Under the pieces are notes generated by a model. The model saw nothing but the letters and a program-made list of their open reading frames with translations, did no database searches and was not told the origin of the DNA. A stretch of DNA of 64,000 bases from CAIQPV01 sp964480365. GTDB lineage: Bacteria; Pseudomonadota; Gammaproteobacteria; Burkholderiales; Gallionellaceae. Position numbers and translations under genes: made by a program. The stretch is from positions 1-64,000 of the forward strand of contig CAYZPM010000020.1 of assembly GCA_964480365.1 (NCBI GenBank). Reading direction: 5' to 3'. This document shows, one piece after another, positions 8,642-19,897 of this stretch; within the stretch, counting starts at the first letter, position 1, and each line of letters begins with the position of its first letter.

Positions 8642-9607
8642 ATGAAAGTTACCTTCCTGGATTTTGAACAATCTGTCGCAGATCTTGAAAGCAAGATCGA
8701 ACAGCTGCGCTACGTGCAGGATGACTCCGCGCTCGACATCTCCGAAGAGATAGGCCGCCTGCAAAAGAAAAGTCAGACGCTGACCAAGGATATTTACGCC
8801 AAGCTCACGCCGTGGCAAATCTCCCAAGTGTCGCGCCATCCGCAGCGGCCTTACACGCTAGACTACATCCAGAGTCTGTTTACCGATTTCGAAGAACTGC
8901 ACGGTGATCGCAGTTACGCGGATGATGCGGCCATCGTCGGCGGTCTGGCGCGTTTCAACGGGCAGAGCGTGATGGTGATCGGTCATCAGAAAGGCCGCGA
9001 CACCAAGGAACGCCAATACCGCAACTTCGGCATGCCGCGCCCGGAAGGTTATCGCAAAGCGATGCGCCTGATGCGTCTGGCAGAAAAATTCGGCATCCCG
9101 ATCATGACTTTTATCGACACCCCCGGCGCTTATCCCGGCGTGGGCGCGGAAGAGCGCGGCCAGTCCGAGGCCATCGGCAAAAATCTGTACGTCATGGCGG
9201 AACTGCGTGTGCCGATGATCTGCACGATAATCGGCGAAGGCGGCTCTGGTGGCGCGCTGGCTATCGCGATTGGTGATGCATTGCTGATGCTGCAATACGC
9301 CACCTACTCGGTGATATCTCCGGAAGGCTGCGCCTCCATCCTGTGGAAAAGTGCGGCGAAGGCACCCGATGCGGCGGAAACGCTGGGCATTACCGCCACC
9401 CGTTTGAAGGCGTTGGGGCTGGTCGACAAGATCGTTGCTGAGCCGCTGGGTGGCGCACATCGCGATTACCCGGCGATGATGCAGACCATGAAAAAAGTGC
9501 TGCAAGAATCGCTTAAACAAGCCCAATCCCTGCCTCTGGACGACATGTTGCAGGCCCGTTTCAACCGCTTGATGGGCTATGGAAAATTCAAGGAAGTCAG
9601 CCTGTGA
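8642..9607 (+). CDS. accA: Acetyl-CoA carboxylase carboxyltransferase subunit alpha
   Basis: 321 residues, full family length. AccA with AccD transfers carboxyl from biotin on AccB to acetyl-CoA, the first step of fatty-acid synthesis. Visible features are the N-terminal coiled region (FLDFEQSVADLESKIEQL), PEGYRKAMRLM, the crotonase-type GEGGSGGALAIA oxyanion region and SVISPEGCASILWK. Its last 29 bp overlap the start of tilS. Confidence 0.97.
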   Translation: MKVTFLDFEQSVADLESKIEQLRYVQDDSALDISEEIGRLQKKSQTLTKDIYAKLTPWQISQVSRHPQRPYTLDYIQSLFTDFEELHGDRSYADDAAIVGGLARFNGQSVMVIGHQKGRDTKERQYRNFGMPRPEGYRKAMRLMRLAEKFGIPIMTFIDTPGAYPGVGAEERGQSEAIGKNLYVMAELRVPMICTIIGEGGSGGALAIAIGDALLMLQYATYSVISPEGCASILWKSAAKAPDAAETLGITATRLKALGLVDKIVAEPLGGAHRDYPAMMQTMKKVLQESLKQAQSLPLDDMLQARFNRLMGYGKFKEVSL

Positions 9608-10928
9608 TTTAGCCGAGCGCGTCGCTAACGCGATCGCGCCCATACTTCCTGCGGGCAGTAGCATCCTCTTGGGTCTGAGCGGCGGCGTCGATTCAGTCGT
9701 GCTGCTGCATCTTCTGCACCAGTTGGCCCCACGTTACTCATGGCGCTTGAGCGCGTTGCACGTCCATCACGGCATCAGCCCTCATGCGGATACTTGGGCG
9801 ACGTTCTGCGCCGACCTGTGTATACGCTTAGGAATTCCTTTTAATGTTGAGCATGTGGATATAGCTCCGTTGCGCGAACACGGCATTGAGGCCGCTGCGC
9901 GCAAATTGCGCCATGCAGCACTTGACCGCCAGCCCGTGGATTTCATCGCGTTGGCCCACCATCAGGATGACCAGGCTGAAACTTTGCTGCTGCAATTGTT
10001 GCGGGGCGCTGGTTTGCGTGGGGCGAGTGCCATGCCGGTTATCCGGCAGCGCGCTAATCACCTCACGCAACTGCGTCCTTTGCTCAATGTGGCGCGCAGT
10101 GAATTGCTGGCCTATGCACAACAGCACGCCCTGCAATGGGTGGAAGACGAGAGTAACGCCGACGATGCCTACCCGCGCAATTTTTTGCGCCATCGCGTGC
10201 TGCCGCAACTGGAGCAACGTTTTCCCGCCTATCGTGAAACTTTGGCGCGAAGCGCGCAGAATTTTGCCGAAGCCAGCAAGTTGCTGGATCAATTGGCGCA
10301 GCAGGACGCGCAGGGAGCTTTACATAATGGCGGTCTGGAGGTGGCGTGCTTGCAGGCATTGAGTCTATCTCGCGCAAAAAATTTGCTGCGTTATTTTCTG
10401 CACAGCCTCGGCGCGCCCATGCCGCAAGCGGTGCAACTTGATGAGATGCTGCAACAATTGTGCGACGCGCGACAGGGCGCGGCAGTACAGCTTAATTTCG
10501 GCAAATGGCAGATCAGGCGCTATCAGGGCAGGGTATATGCTTTCCCGGCACTGCCCGAACCCGATGCGGAATTCTGTGCACAATGGCTAGGCGAGGTCGC
10601 ACTGGAATTGCCTGAACTCGGCGGCACGCTATATTTTGAACCCGTTATCGGCCACGGATTGAGTTTGGAGAAATTGCAGCAGGCCACAGTCACCGTGCGG
10701 CTGCGTCATGGCGCAGAACGTATCCGTCTTGACGACAAACGCCCCACGCGCACCCTGAAAAATCTGCTGCAAGAGCAGGGCATTCCGCCCTGGCAACGAG
10801 ACAGACTGCCGCTGCTGTTTTGCGATAAAACACTGGTTGCGATTCCCCGCATCGGCGTGGAGTGTGCGTATCAGGCGGCACCGGAAGAATCGGGCGTGGT
10901 GCTGAGGTGGGACGCTGCTTTATCCTGA
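9579..10928 (+). CDS. tilS: tRNA(Ile)-lysidine synthetase
   Basis: 449 residues. The PP-loop (LSGGVDSVVLLHLL, about residues 33-46) binds ATP, and the enzyme modifies the CAU anticodon of tRNA-Ile2 with lysine so that it reads AUA. Downstream are the family segment HHQDDQAETLLLQLLRG and the C-terminal TilS substrate-binding domains (RTLKNLLQEQGIPPWQRDRLP). The ATG at 9579 lies inside accA; no later start exists before the PP-loop, so the overlap is likely real and couples the two genes. Confidence 0.95.
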   Translation: MENSRKSACDLAERVANAIAPILPAGSSILLGLSGGVDSVVLLHLLHQLAPRYSWRLSALHVHHGISPHADTWATFCADLCIRLGIPFNVEHVDIAPLREHGIEAAARKLRHAALDRQPVDFIALAHHQDDQAETLLLQLLRGAGLRGASAMPVIRQRANHLTQLRPLLNVARSELLAYAQQHALQWVEDESNADDAYPRNFLRHRVLPQLEQRFPAYRETLARSAQNFAEASKLLDQLAQQDAQGALHNGGLEVACLQALSLSRAKNLLRYFLHSLGAPMPQAVQLDEMLQQLCDARQGAAVQLNFGKWQIRRYQGRVYAFPALPEPDAEFCAQWLGEVALELPELGGTLYFEPVIGHGLSLEKLQQATVTVRLRHGAERIRLDDKRPTRTLKNLLQEQGIPPWQRDRLPLLFCDKTLVAIPRIGVECAYQAAPEESGVVLRWDAALS

Positions 10929-11020
10929 AAAATAGTTGGCGGGGTGGTCGGTGCGAATTCATTCGTACCAACAGGATCAGCCTCAATGCGTGAGGCACCG
11001 AATGTTTTGTGGCAACAGTT

Positions 11021-12979
11021 TTATCCAGGATTAATCTTCCGGGTTAATTTTTTAACTGCGGCAAAGAACTCTAGCGCCTCACTCAATACTCTGGTACGCC
11101 TGAACGGCGGCAAACTCTGCCAGATGCGCTTGCCGTAGTGCTTTGAAATCAGACGCGTGTCGCAGATCATCAGCACGCCATGGTCGGTCTCGTCTCGAAT
11201 CAGCCGCCCCGCGCCTTGCTTGAGATTGATCACGGTGCGCGGCAACTGATATTCCATGAAGGCGTTGCGCCCCTGTTTGTTGAGTTGGGCGATGCGCGCC
11301 GCAAGCACCGGGTCGTCCGGGTGGGCGAACGGCAGTTTGTCGATGATGACCAGCGACAGCGCCTCGCCACGCACATCCACGCCTTCCCAGAACGACTGGC
11401 TACCCAGCAGCACCGCGTTGCCGTGTTCGCGGAAACGCGACAGCAATTCGTTGCGCGAGCCTTCGCCTTGCAGCATCAGCGGGTAGCTCAGTCCCTTGCG
11501 GTCGAATTCGGCGGTGAGGATTTCGTGCGCGCGCTGCATGGCGCGCAGGCTGGTGAACAGCAGAAACGCGCGTCCCTTGCTGGCCTCGATCAAGGGCAGG
11601 GCGGCTTGCACCACCGCCTCGGTATAGCCGGGGCTGTTCGGCTCCGGCATGTTTTGCGGCACATACAGCAGAGCCTGTTCCTGATAGTTGAACGGGCTGT
11701 CCCAGCAGGCGGTGCGCGCCTCAAGCAAACCCATCTCGGTCTGATAGTGCGAGAAATTCTGCTTCACCGCCAGCGTGGCGGAAGTGAAAATCCACGCGCG
11801 CGGATGTCCGCTGATCTGCTTGGCGAAAATTTCCGCGATGGACAGCGGCGTGGTGTTGAGTTGCACGGAGTGGTGAAACACTTCCAGCCAGCGCACGAAG
11901 CCATCCTGTTCCTTGTCGCCCCACTGTTTGATTTTCAGCAGCAATTCCACTCCGCGCTGCCAGCATTTCTCCAGCCCCTCGCTGCGCTGCGCCTGACTTT
12001 CCAGCAGGCCGTTGAGGTGCGCGAGCTTGTCGGTGACGGTGCGCAGTGCATCGGCAAATCCTGCGAGGTCGTCGGTAGCGTTCGCGGGCATGCGTCCCTC
12101 GCCCTGTTTGAATATCAGGCGAAAATCGCGTGCAGCCTTTTCTAGTGCGTCGGTGGCGGTGGGTAGCGCAGCAAAGTCGTTGGCCGAAGTCGCCGCTTCC
12201 AGCCGCGCATCGCGCGCCAGATCCAGTATTTGCGAAGTCGAAATGCTCTCGCCGAAAAACAGGCTGGCAGTCTCCGGTAACTGGTGCGCCTCGTCGAAAA
12301 TCACCGTGTTGACTGCGGGCAGCAGCTCCGCCACGCCTTCGTCGCGCAGCATCACATCGGCGAAGAACAAGTGATGGTTCACCACCACGATGTCGGCCTC
12401 CATCGCCTCCTTGCGCGCCTTGAGCACGAAGCATTCCTTGTGCTGCGGGCATTCCTGTCCCAGACAATTCTCGCGCGTGGAAGTCACCTGCATCCAGATC
12501 GGCGCATTCTCCGGCACGTCGGACAGGCCGCTCTTGTCGCCGGATTGCGTTACCTTTGCATACTTCGCAATCTTCGCCAGATGGCGCACATCCTCGCGCG
12601 TGGCAAAGCGCCCGTCAGCCTGCGTAAGTTCCAGATGATGGTGGCACACATAGTTTGCGCGCCCCTTGAGCAATGCGATGGTAACAGGCGACTTGAGCGC
12701 ATCGCGCACCATAGGCAAGTCTTTCTGGAATAGCTGGTCTTGCAGATTCTTGGTGCCGGTGGAGATGATCACTTTGCCGCCCGCCAGCAGCGCGGGTACC
12801 AGATAGGCGAAGGTCTTGCCGGTACCGGTTCCCGCCTCGGCCACCAGAATCGCGTTGTCGCGTATCGCCTCCGCGACCGCCAAAGCCATCTCGCGCTGCT
12901 GCGCGCGCGGACGAAACGACGCGACTTCAGTAGCAAGCGGGCTTTGTTCAGAGAAAAAACGTTCGACTTCGACAGACAC
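11021..12979 (-). CDS. DinG/YoaA-family ATP-dependent DNA helicase
   Basis: 652 residues, an XPD-like superfamily 2 helicase. Visible motifs are Walker A (EAGTGTGKTFAYL), a four-Cys iron-sulfur region (a Cys in YVCHHHL, then CLGQECPQHKEC), the DEAH box (VIFDEAHQLP) and late motif VI (INLKQGAGRLIRDETD). These enzymes unwind forked or R-loop DNA in repair; in E. coli YoaA acts with HolC. The annotated start is a GTG at 12979 with no convincing ribosome site. It is better placed as YoaA than DinG by length and the QGAGRLIR motif. Confidence 0.92.
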   Translation of the reverse strand: MSVEVERFFSEQSPLATEVASFRPRAQQREMALAVAEAIRDNAILVAEAGTGTGKTFAYLVPALLAGGKVIISTGTKNLQDQLFQKDLPMVRDALKSPVTIALLKGRANYVCHHHLELTQADGRFATREDVRHLAKIAKYAKVTQSGDKSGLSDVPENAPIWMQVTSTRENCLGQECPQHKECFVLKARKEAMEADIVVVNHHLFFADVMLRDEGVAELLPAVNTVIFDEAHQLPETASLFFGESISTSQILDLARDARLEAATSANDFAALPTATDALEKAARDFRLIFKQGEGRMPANATDDLAGFADALRTVTDKLAHLNGLLESQAQRSEGLEKCWQRGVELLLKIKQWGDKEQDGFVRWLEVFHHSVQLNTTPLSIAEIFAKQISGHPRAWIFTSATLAVKQNFSHYQTEMGLLEARTACWDSPFNYQEQALLYVPQNMPEPNSPGYTEAVVQAALPLIEASKGRAFLLFTSLRAMQRAHEILTAEFDRKGLSYPLMLQGEGSRNELLSRFREHGNAVLLGSQSFWEGVDVRGEALSLVIIDKLPFAHPDDPVLAARIAQLNKQGRNAFMEYQLPRTVINLKQGAGRLIRDETDHGVLMICDTRLISKHYGKRIWQSLPPFRRTRVLSEALEFFAAVKKLTRKINPG

Positions 12980-13074
12980 GATGGGGGCGGGGAAATTTAC
13001 AGCCGTTATGTTATCTCAAACCAGCTTGCTCTGCGATTTTGTTGTGCGGTTTTGTTCAGAGTATTTGAAGATAT

Positions 13075-13887
13075 TCAGATTCCGCCCATCGATTTTACCG
13101 GGCTGGGCAGGGTCTCGCAGTAATTGGCGACCAGTCCTTGATCGAACAGCCACAGGCTGCCGGGCTGCATGGATATCCACGGCTCGTTGTCGGTGAGTGG
13201 TTGGGTGGCGATCACGGCCACGCGGTCATCGGGCGTGGTTATCTGGCTGAAATCCACTAATACGTCTTCGTCTTTCAAATGCGCCACGTTGAACGGCGCG
13301 CGGCGGACTACATAGCTCAACTCGGTGGAGCAGTGTGCCATCAGCCATTTTCCGTTGGACAGCATAAAATTGAAAATACCCATGCCAGCAAGAGGACGGA
13401 TGAGTTCATGCACTGTGGCGAACAGCGCATTGAGCGAGGGGGGCACATCGCCGAAGTGCTGCCGCAAGCTTTGCAAAAGCCAGCAGAAGATGCGCTCGCT
13501 ATCGGTATTTCCAACTGGCATGAAGCTGCCATCCAGCGTCGGCTTGAACTGAGGCAGGTTGCCGTTGTGCGCGAATACCCAATAGCGTCCCCATAACTCG
13601 CGCTGGAAAGGATGGGTGTTCTCCAGCGAGACAATGCCTTGCGTTGCCTTGCGAATATGCGCGATGACATTTAGCGATCGGATCGGATAATTGCGCACCA
13701 GTTCGGCGATGGGTGATCGCGCCGAAGGCTGCGGGTCGAGGAACAGGCGTACGCCACGCCCTTCAAAGAACGCGATTCCCCAACCGTCGGCGTGGACATC
13801 GGTTTCCCCACCGCGCTTCTGAAAGCCGGTAAAGGAAAAGCAGATGTCGGTTGGAACATTACAGTTCATGCCGAGCAGTTGACACAT
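13075..13887 (-). CDS. Class II glutamine amidotransferase (YafJ-like)
   Basis: 270 residues. Cys2 (MCQLLGMN) is the N-terminal nucleophile exposed after Met removal. Family features follow: GWGIAFFEGRG, HIRKATQG (substrate loop) and WVFAHNGNLPQF (oxyanion Asn-Gly). Such proteins hydrolyse glutamine or act on a gamma-glutamyl product; the YafJ subgroup has no synthase domain and its substrate is not settled. A GGAGAGC ribosome site precedes the ATG. Confidence 0.9.
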   Translation of the reverse strand: MCQLLGMNCNVPTDICFSFTGFQKRGGETDVHADGWGIAFFEGRGVRLFLDPQPSARSPIAELVRNYPIRSLNVIAHIRKATQGIVSLENTHPFQRELWGRYWVFAHNGNLPQFKPTLDGSFMPVGNTDSERIFCWLLQSLRQHFGDVPPSLNALFATVHELIRPLAGMGIFNFMLSNGKWLMAHCSTELSYVVRRAPFNVAHLKDEDVLVDFSQITTPDDRVAVIATQPLTDNEPWISMQPGSLWLFDQGLVANYCETLPSPVKSMGGI

Positions 13888-13902
13888 GATGCTCTCCGAT
13901 TT

Positions 13903-13990
13903 CTAACCCTCACCCCAACCCTCTCCCGCCTGCGGGAGAGGGAGCCAGTTTCCTTCTCCCACAGGCGGGAGAAGGGCTAAGGATGAGGGT
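13903..13990. repeat. Palindromic CCCTCTCCCGC repeat
   Basis: Contains two nested hairpins (CCTCTCCCGC/GCGGGAGAGG and CTTCTCCC/GGGAGAAG) within TAACCCTCAC...GATGAGGGT ends. It lies between the NadC end and the amidotransferase start. Of the kind of dispersed intergenic palindrome seen in many proteobacteria. Confidence 0.7.
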
Positions 13991-13999
13991 TTTGTTTAT

Positions 14000-15685
14000 T
14001 CAGCCAAATCTCATAGATAAATCCACCGCCCGCACATCCTTGGTCAGTCCACCGATGGAAATACGATCCACGCCGGTCTCGGCGATGGCGCGCACGCTTT
14101 GCAGATTGACTCCACCGGAAGCCTCAAGTTCCGCCCGTCCGGCGTTGAGGCTGACTGCGGCACGCATTGCATGAAGATCGAAGTTGTCGAGCAGGATCAG
14201 CTTCGCTCCCGCATCCAGCGCTTCGCGCAACTCATCCAGGCTTTCCACCTCAATCTGTATCGTCGCATCTGGCGGAGCCAAGCGGTAAGCGGCTTCCAGC
14301 GCATGGCGAATGCCGCCCGCCGCCAGAATATGATTTTCCTTGATGAGGATGCCATCGAATAAACCGATGCGCTGGTTGTGCCCGCCGCCTACCGTCACTG
14401 CGTACTTCTGTGCTATGCGCAAGCTGGGTAGCGTTTTGCGCGTATCCATGATCTTTGCGTTTAGACCAGCCACGGCATCCACATAACGCCGTGTTGCTGT
14501 GGCCGTTGCGGAAAGAGTCTGCAAGAAATTCAGCGAGGCGCGCTCCGCCGTGAGCAAGGCGCGCGCCTCGCCGCGAATCTCGCACAGAGTCTGGTTGGTT
14601 TCGGCCACTTCGCCTTCGCGCAACTGCCAGCGTATCTCGCAATTCGCATCCAGAGCACGGAAGCAGCTCTCAAACCACGGTGTGCCGCACAGCACCATTC
14701 GTTCGCGGGTGATGACCGTGGCTTGCGCTAAAGTGTGTTCGGGGATCAACTGGGCGGTTAGATCGCCGTTGCCCACGTCCTCTTCCAGCGCGGCACGGAT
14801 GTTGGCGTGGATGTGTATGGCAGGCACTGTATCAATGGGTAATGGGCATTTGTCATCCAGATATTTTTCCAGCGGCACAGAGTAGAAGGAGATTCCTTTC
14901 CTGAAGAAATCATAGTTTCTGATTGCACCAAGATCGGGATTAATTACGCTGATCTTGTATTTGTATTCGCTTCCTCGATTGTCATAATCGGCATAAGCAA
15001 ATAACCCCTTCGCTTCGGCATCTGTCGAAGGCATTGAGTAACCGACAAAAACCCATTTGCTTACGGGGTCGACATTCTCCTTCCCCTTTTCTCTTAGAAT
15101 GTTATAAGCATCCAGCCACCGATCAGTGAAATATTGCTTTTGAGATTTGTCAGTAAATTTACGGTAATTCGGATAGACCAGCATCGGGTCATCTAAAGAA
15201 CCATGCAGGTGGAGAATTTTATTATTCGGATGGATATTTTTTTGCTCAAGGAATTTCTCAAGGAGGAGATCGTAATTGAATGTGATGACAATATCTTTTT
15301 CCCAATTGACGCGATCAATGAACTGGCAAATTGGATTGTCCATCCCTCTGGCTATCGCGGCGTCAACTTTGTCTGCAAGGTATTTGCGCAATGCGCTGAT
15401 TATTTCATCTTCTTCTTTTTCAAAAATATCATTGTCTGAACTTATGCATTTGGCAAGGAACGATTGTCCGTTCAGTACCGACATGAAAGTTTCAAAGCCG
15501 ATATTTTTCTGATTAAAGAATAGTTGGTTGCGCAGGAAGTCAATGCAGGTGCCCGGCGTACTCGGGGCTTTGGGAGGTGGGGTATTGTCCAGTAATGGGT
15601 TCAGCGCATCCAGCATGGATGCATCGGTGGCAATTCCGCATGTTGCGGAAAAACCGGCTCCTAGTATGTATATAGTTCTCGCCAT
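14000..15685 (-). CDS. nadC: SIR2-like domain fused to quinolinate phosphoribosyltransferase NadC
   Basis: One uninterrupted frame of 561 residues. Residues 1-~280 form a complete SIR2-like domain: ILGAGFS (Rossmann glycine loop, 7-13), ITFNYD with Asn137, HLHGS with His161 and VFVGYSMPSTD (212-222), matching NAD-binding and catalytic positions of defence-type SIR2 NADases. Residues ~283-561 form a complete NadC, which joins quinolinate and PRPP to give nicotinate mononucleotide in de novo NAD synthesis: EEDVGNGDLTA, LTAERASLNFLQ (Arg382), DTRKTLPSLR, GGGHNQRIGLFDG, IEVESLDE, LLDNFD and GGLTKD. The SIR2 coding part (14840-15685) is visibly AT-richer than the NadC part, suggesting a joined-on foreign gene. 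No ATG is available near the NadC boundary for separate translation; GTG codons there lack good ribosome sites. Divergent from clpB. Both domain calls are strong; the joint function is unknown. Confidence 0.93.
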   Translation of the reverse strand: MARTIYILGAGFSATCGIATDASMLDALNPLLDNTPPPKAPSTPGTCIDFLRNQLFFNQKNIGFETFMSVLNGQSFLAKCISSDNDIFEKEEDEIISALRKYLADKVDAAIARGMDNPICQFIDRVNWEKDIVITFNYDLLLEKFLEQKNIHPNNKILHLHGSLDDPMLVYPNYRKFTDKSQKQYFTDRWLDAYNILREKGKENVDPVSKWVFVGYSMPSTDAEAKGLFAYADYDNRGSEYKYKISVINPDLGAIRNYDFFRKGISFYSVPLEKYLDDKCPLPIDTVPAIHIHANIRAALEEDVGNGDLTAQLIPEHTLAQATVITRERMVLCGTPWFESCFRALDANCEIRWQLREGEVAETNQTLCEIRGEARALLTAERASLNFLQTLSATATATRRYVDAVAGLNAKIMDTRKTLPSLRIAQKYAVTVGGGHNQRIGLFDGILIKENHILAAGGIRHALEAAYRLAPPDATIQIEVESLDELREALDAGAKLILLDNFDLHAMRAAVSLNAGRAELEASGGVNLQSVRAIAETGVDRISIGGLTKDVRAVDLSMRFG

Positions 15686-15820
15686 TTGATGATGGTAGTT
15701 GAGATTGGAAACAATTTGTTATGCCACTTGTCGCTTTTGTTTGACAGGTCACCCATCAAGATAAAGCGAATCCTGAGCGAAGCATAGCTTTTGGCTTATC
15801 CCGTGTCGAGTGTACGGTAT

Positions 15821-15849
15821 CTTGAAATCCTGTTCAGAGGCCCCATTTA
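15821..15849 (+). promoter_or_regulatory. Sigma-32 heat-shock promoter of clpB
   Basis: CTTGAAA (15821-15827), then 13 bp, then CCCCATTTA (15841-15849) matches the RpoH consensus closely. It lies 35 bp before the clpB start, so ClpB should be heat-induced. Confidence 0.85.
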
Positions 15850-15883
15850 CTGTCCAGTTCAATATTTCCTTTGAGGAGTTGCC

Positions 15884-18463
<2,580 letters not shown>

Positions 18464-18468
18464 ATATT

Positions 18469-18494
18469 AAAAAGCCCGGCATGCCGGGCTTTTT
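18469..18494 (+). terminator. Rho-independent terminator after clpB
   Basis: Perfect palindrome AGCCCGGCATGCCGGGCT (18473-18490) flanked by A and T runs, just after the clpB stop. Confidence 0.9.
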
Positions 18495-18858
18495 AGTGTC
18501 TGCTTTGCGGCAGTGAATTTTGTAATATGACGTACCGCTGTGTGCCAGTTGCGTATGGTCGAGGTGTGAAATATCCGGCTGTTGTAGGGTGCAATAAGCG
18601 TAGCGCATTGCACCGAATGGAAGCTTCATGCGGCGCAATGCCCGTTGGTTATTGCGCGGGCTTCCACCATTTGGTGAAGGCAGGTGTTTATCCGATGGAT
18701 TGGGGCGGCGGAGAAATTGGCGACATTGCCACAGGCGAACGCCGATGAACAAGGTAGTGTGGAAGCCCCGCAGGGGTGTTCCGCCGTAATTCTTGCGTTC
18801 GGCGAAAAAACATCCGGCGGAACCGCAAGCGTTCCGCCCTACGCGGGCTGATAAGTCT
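18495..18858. other. Gene-free stretch with repeat fragments
   Basis: No convincing gene. It holds a GTAGGGTGCAATAAGCG... segment (18584-18615) and a GGCGGAAC-type inverted repeat (about 18777-18845), both of the dispersed intergenic kind. The plus-strand frame at 18527-18748 runs through these repeats and is not supported as a protein. Confidence 0.55.
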
Positions 18859-19752
18859 TTAGTTTCTATGAACTGCTAACAAAAAATTATCAGTGACGTT
18901 AAAGTGGAACTTGCATTCACTAAAATGTGGAAAGCTAAAATAGCCTTTACCTACTGCCAAATCAGTATAGTTTCGTGGTCCAGGATAATTTTTGAGCTTA
19001 TCGAGAAATTCAGAGTTGTTTGCATCCCTCATATCTACATGAATTGTAAGATTGACGGATCCATCCTCATTACGAATTAACCAAGGAGCCAATATACCAA
19101 AATCCGAACCTAATTCAGCAGCCACGCGACTTATATCTAACAAGCCGAGAGACAGGGGAAAATTTAAACGTAAAGTTTCGTAAGCACGAAGTCGTATTTC
19201 TGCTCCGCATATAGCAGCTCTACCTTGTGCGATTATCTCCCATATAGGATTTTTTTCGGGAAATGGATTCCCAGACCAATAATTTAATATCCAATCTTCG
19301 TTTGTTATTTTTCCATTGCACTCAAGGGGAGCAAATGTGATCCAATTAGCGTCATGCCGTGATACGGGGGTAGAGGAAAAAAGCAACATTTCAGTTAAAT
19401 TCTCGGAAGAAAAGTGCCCGCCCCACTCATAAGCGCATTCAGCAGAATAGCGATCCTCGAAAAAATACATCCCTGTTAACCGAGAGTTGCAGTGAGCAAA
19501 ATGTAGTTGGCGGTATTGTTCAATAAGAAATTCGTTGTGTAACCGAATGTTATTTTGAGAGCGCACTATCCCCGCAAACATCATCGAAACTGGGCAGTTT
19601 GGGGAGCTGTATTCAGCATTCGCAGACACAAGAACACCTCGATATGTCCCCCAAGCAACGTCCGGTTTTTCAACGTCAACAAATGCAAATACGCGCCTGC
19701 AAGCACCTTCAAGAGGTGGTGGTGGTATCGGATTCCCAGCGATTACGCCCAC
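18859..19752 (-). CDS. AT-rich protein of unknown function
   Basis: 297 residues with no signal peptide or membrane span. Base composition is clearly more AT-rich than its neighbours, suggesting acquisition. Recognisable traits are a Pro run near the start (PIPPPPLEG) and a central region rich in aromatic and acidic residues (GMYFFEDRYSAECAYEWGG, then NWITFAPLEC). The repeated W/F/Y and ED patterns suggest a folded enzyme or nucleotide-binding domain, but no family is recognised. It is flanked by repeats on one side and feoB convergent on the other. Confidence 0.6.
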   Translation of the reverse strand: MGVIAGNPIPPPPLEGACRRVFAFVDVEKPDVAWGTYRGVLVSANAEYSSPNCPVSMMFAGIVRSQNNIRLHNEFLIEQYRQLHFAHCNSRLTGMYFFEDRYSAECAYEWGGHFSSENLTEMLLFSSTPVSRHDANWITFAPLECNGKITNEDWILNYWSGNPFPEKNPIWEIIAQGRAAICGAEIRLRAYETLRLNFPLSLGLLDISRVAAELGSDFGILAPWLIRNEDGSVNLTIHVDMRDANNSEFLDKLKNYPGPRNYTDLAVGKGYFSFPHFSECKFHFNVTDNFLLAVHRN

Positions 19753-19897
19753 AAAAAAATACCTTCAACAGAAAGTCATGGTCATGATGAGTCTCTCAAT
19801 GATTAACTGGGCACATTGTACGCCGATAGAACTAACAATCGACTGGCAGCAATTGGCACGTATCAGATGGTCGTTACTTCACCGTGCCTGCTGTTTT

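Noticed and set aside
14815..14890. Separate start for NadC inside the SIR2-NadC frame
   Set aside because: No ATG near the boundary; GTG codons there lack a correctly spaced ribosome site, so a fused product is preferred.
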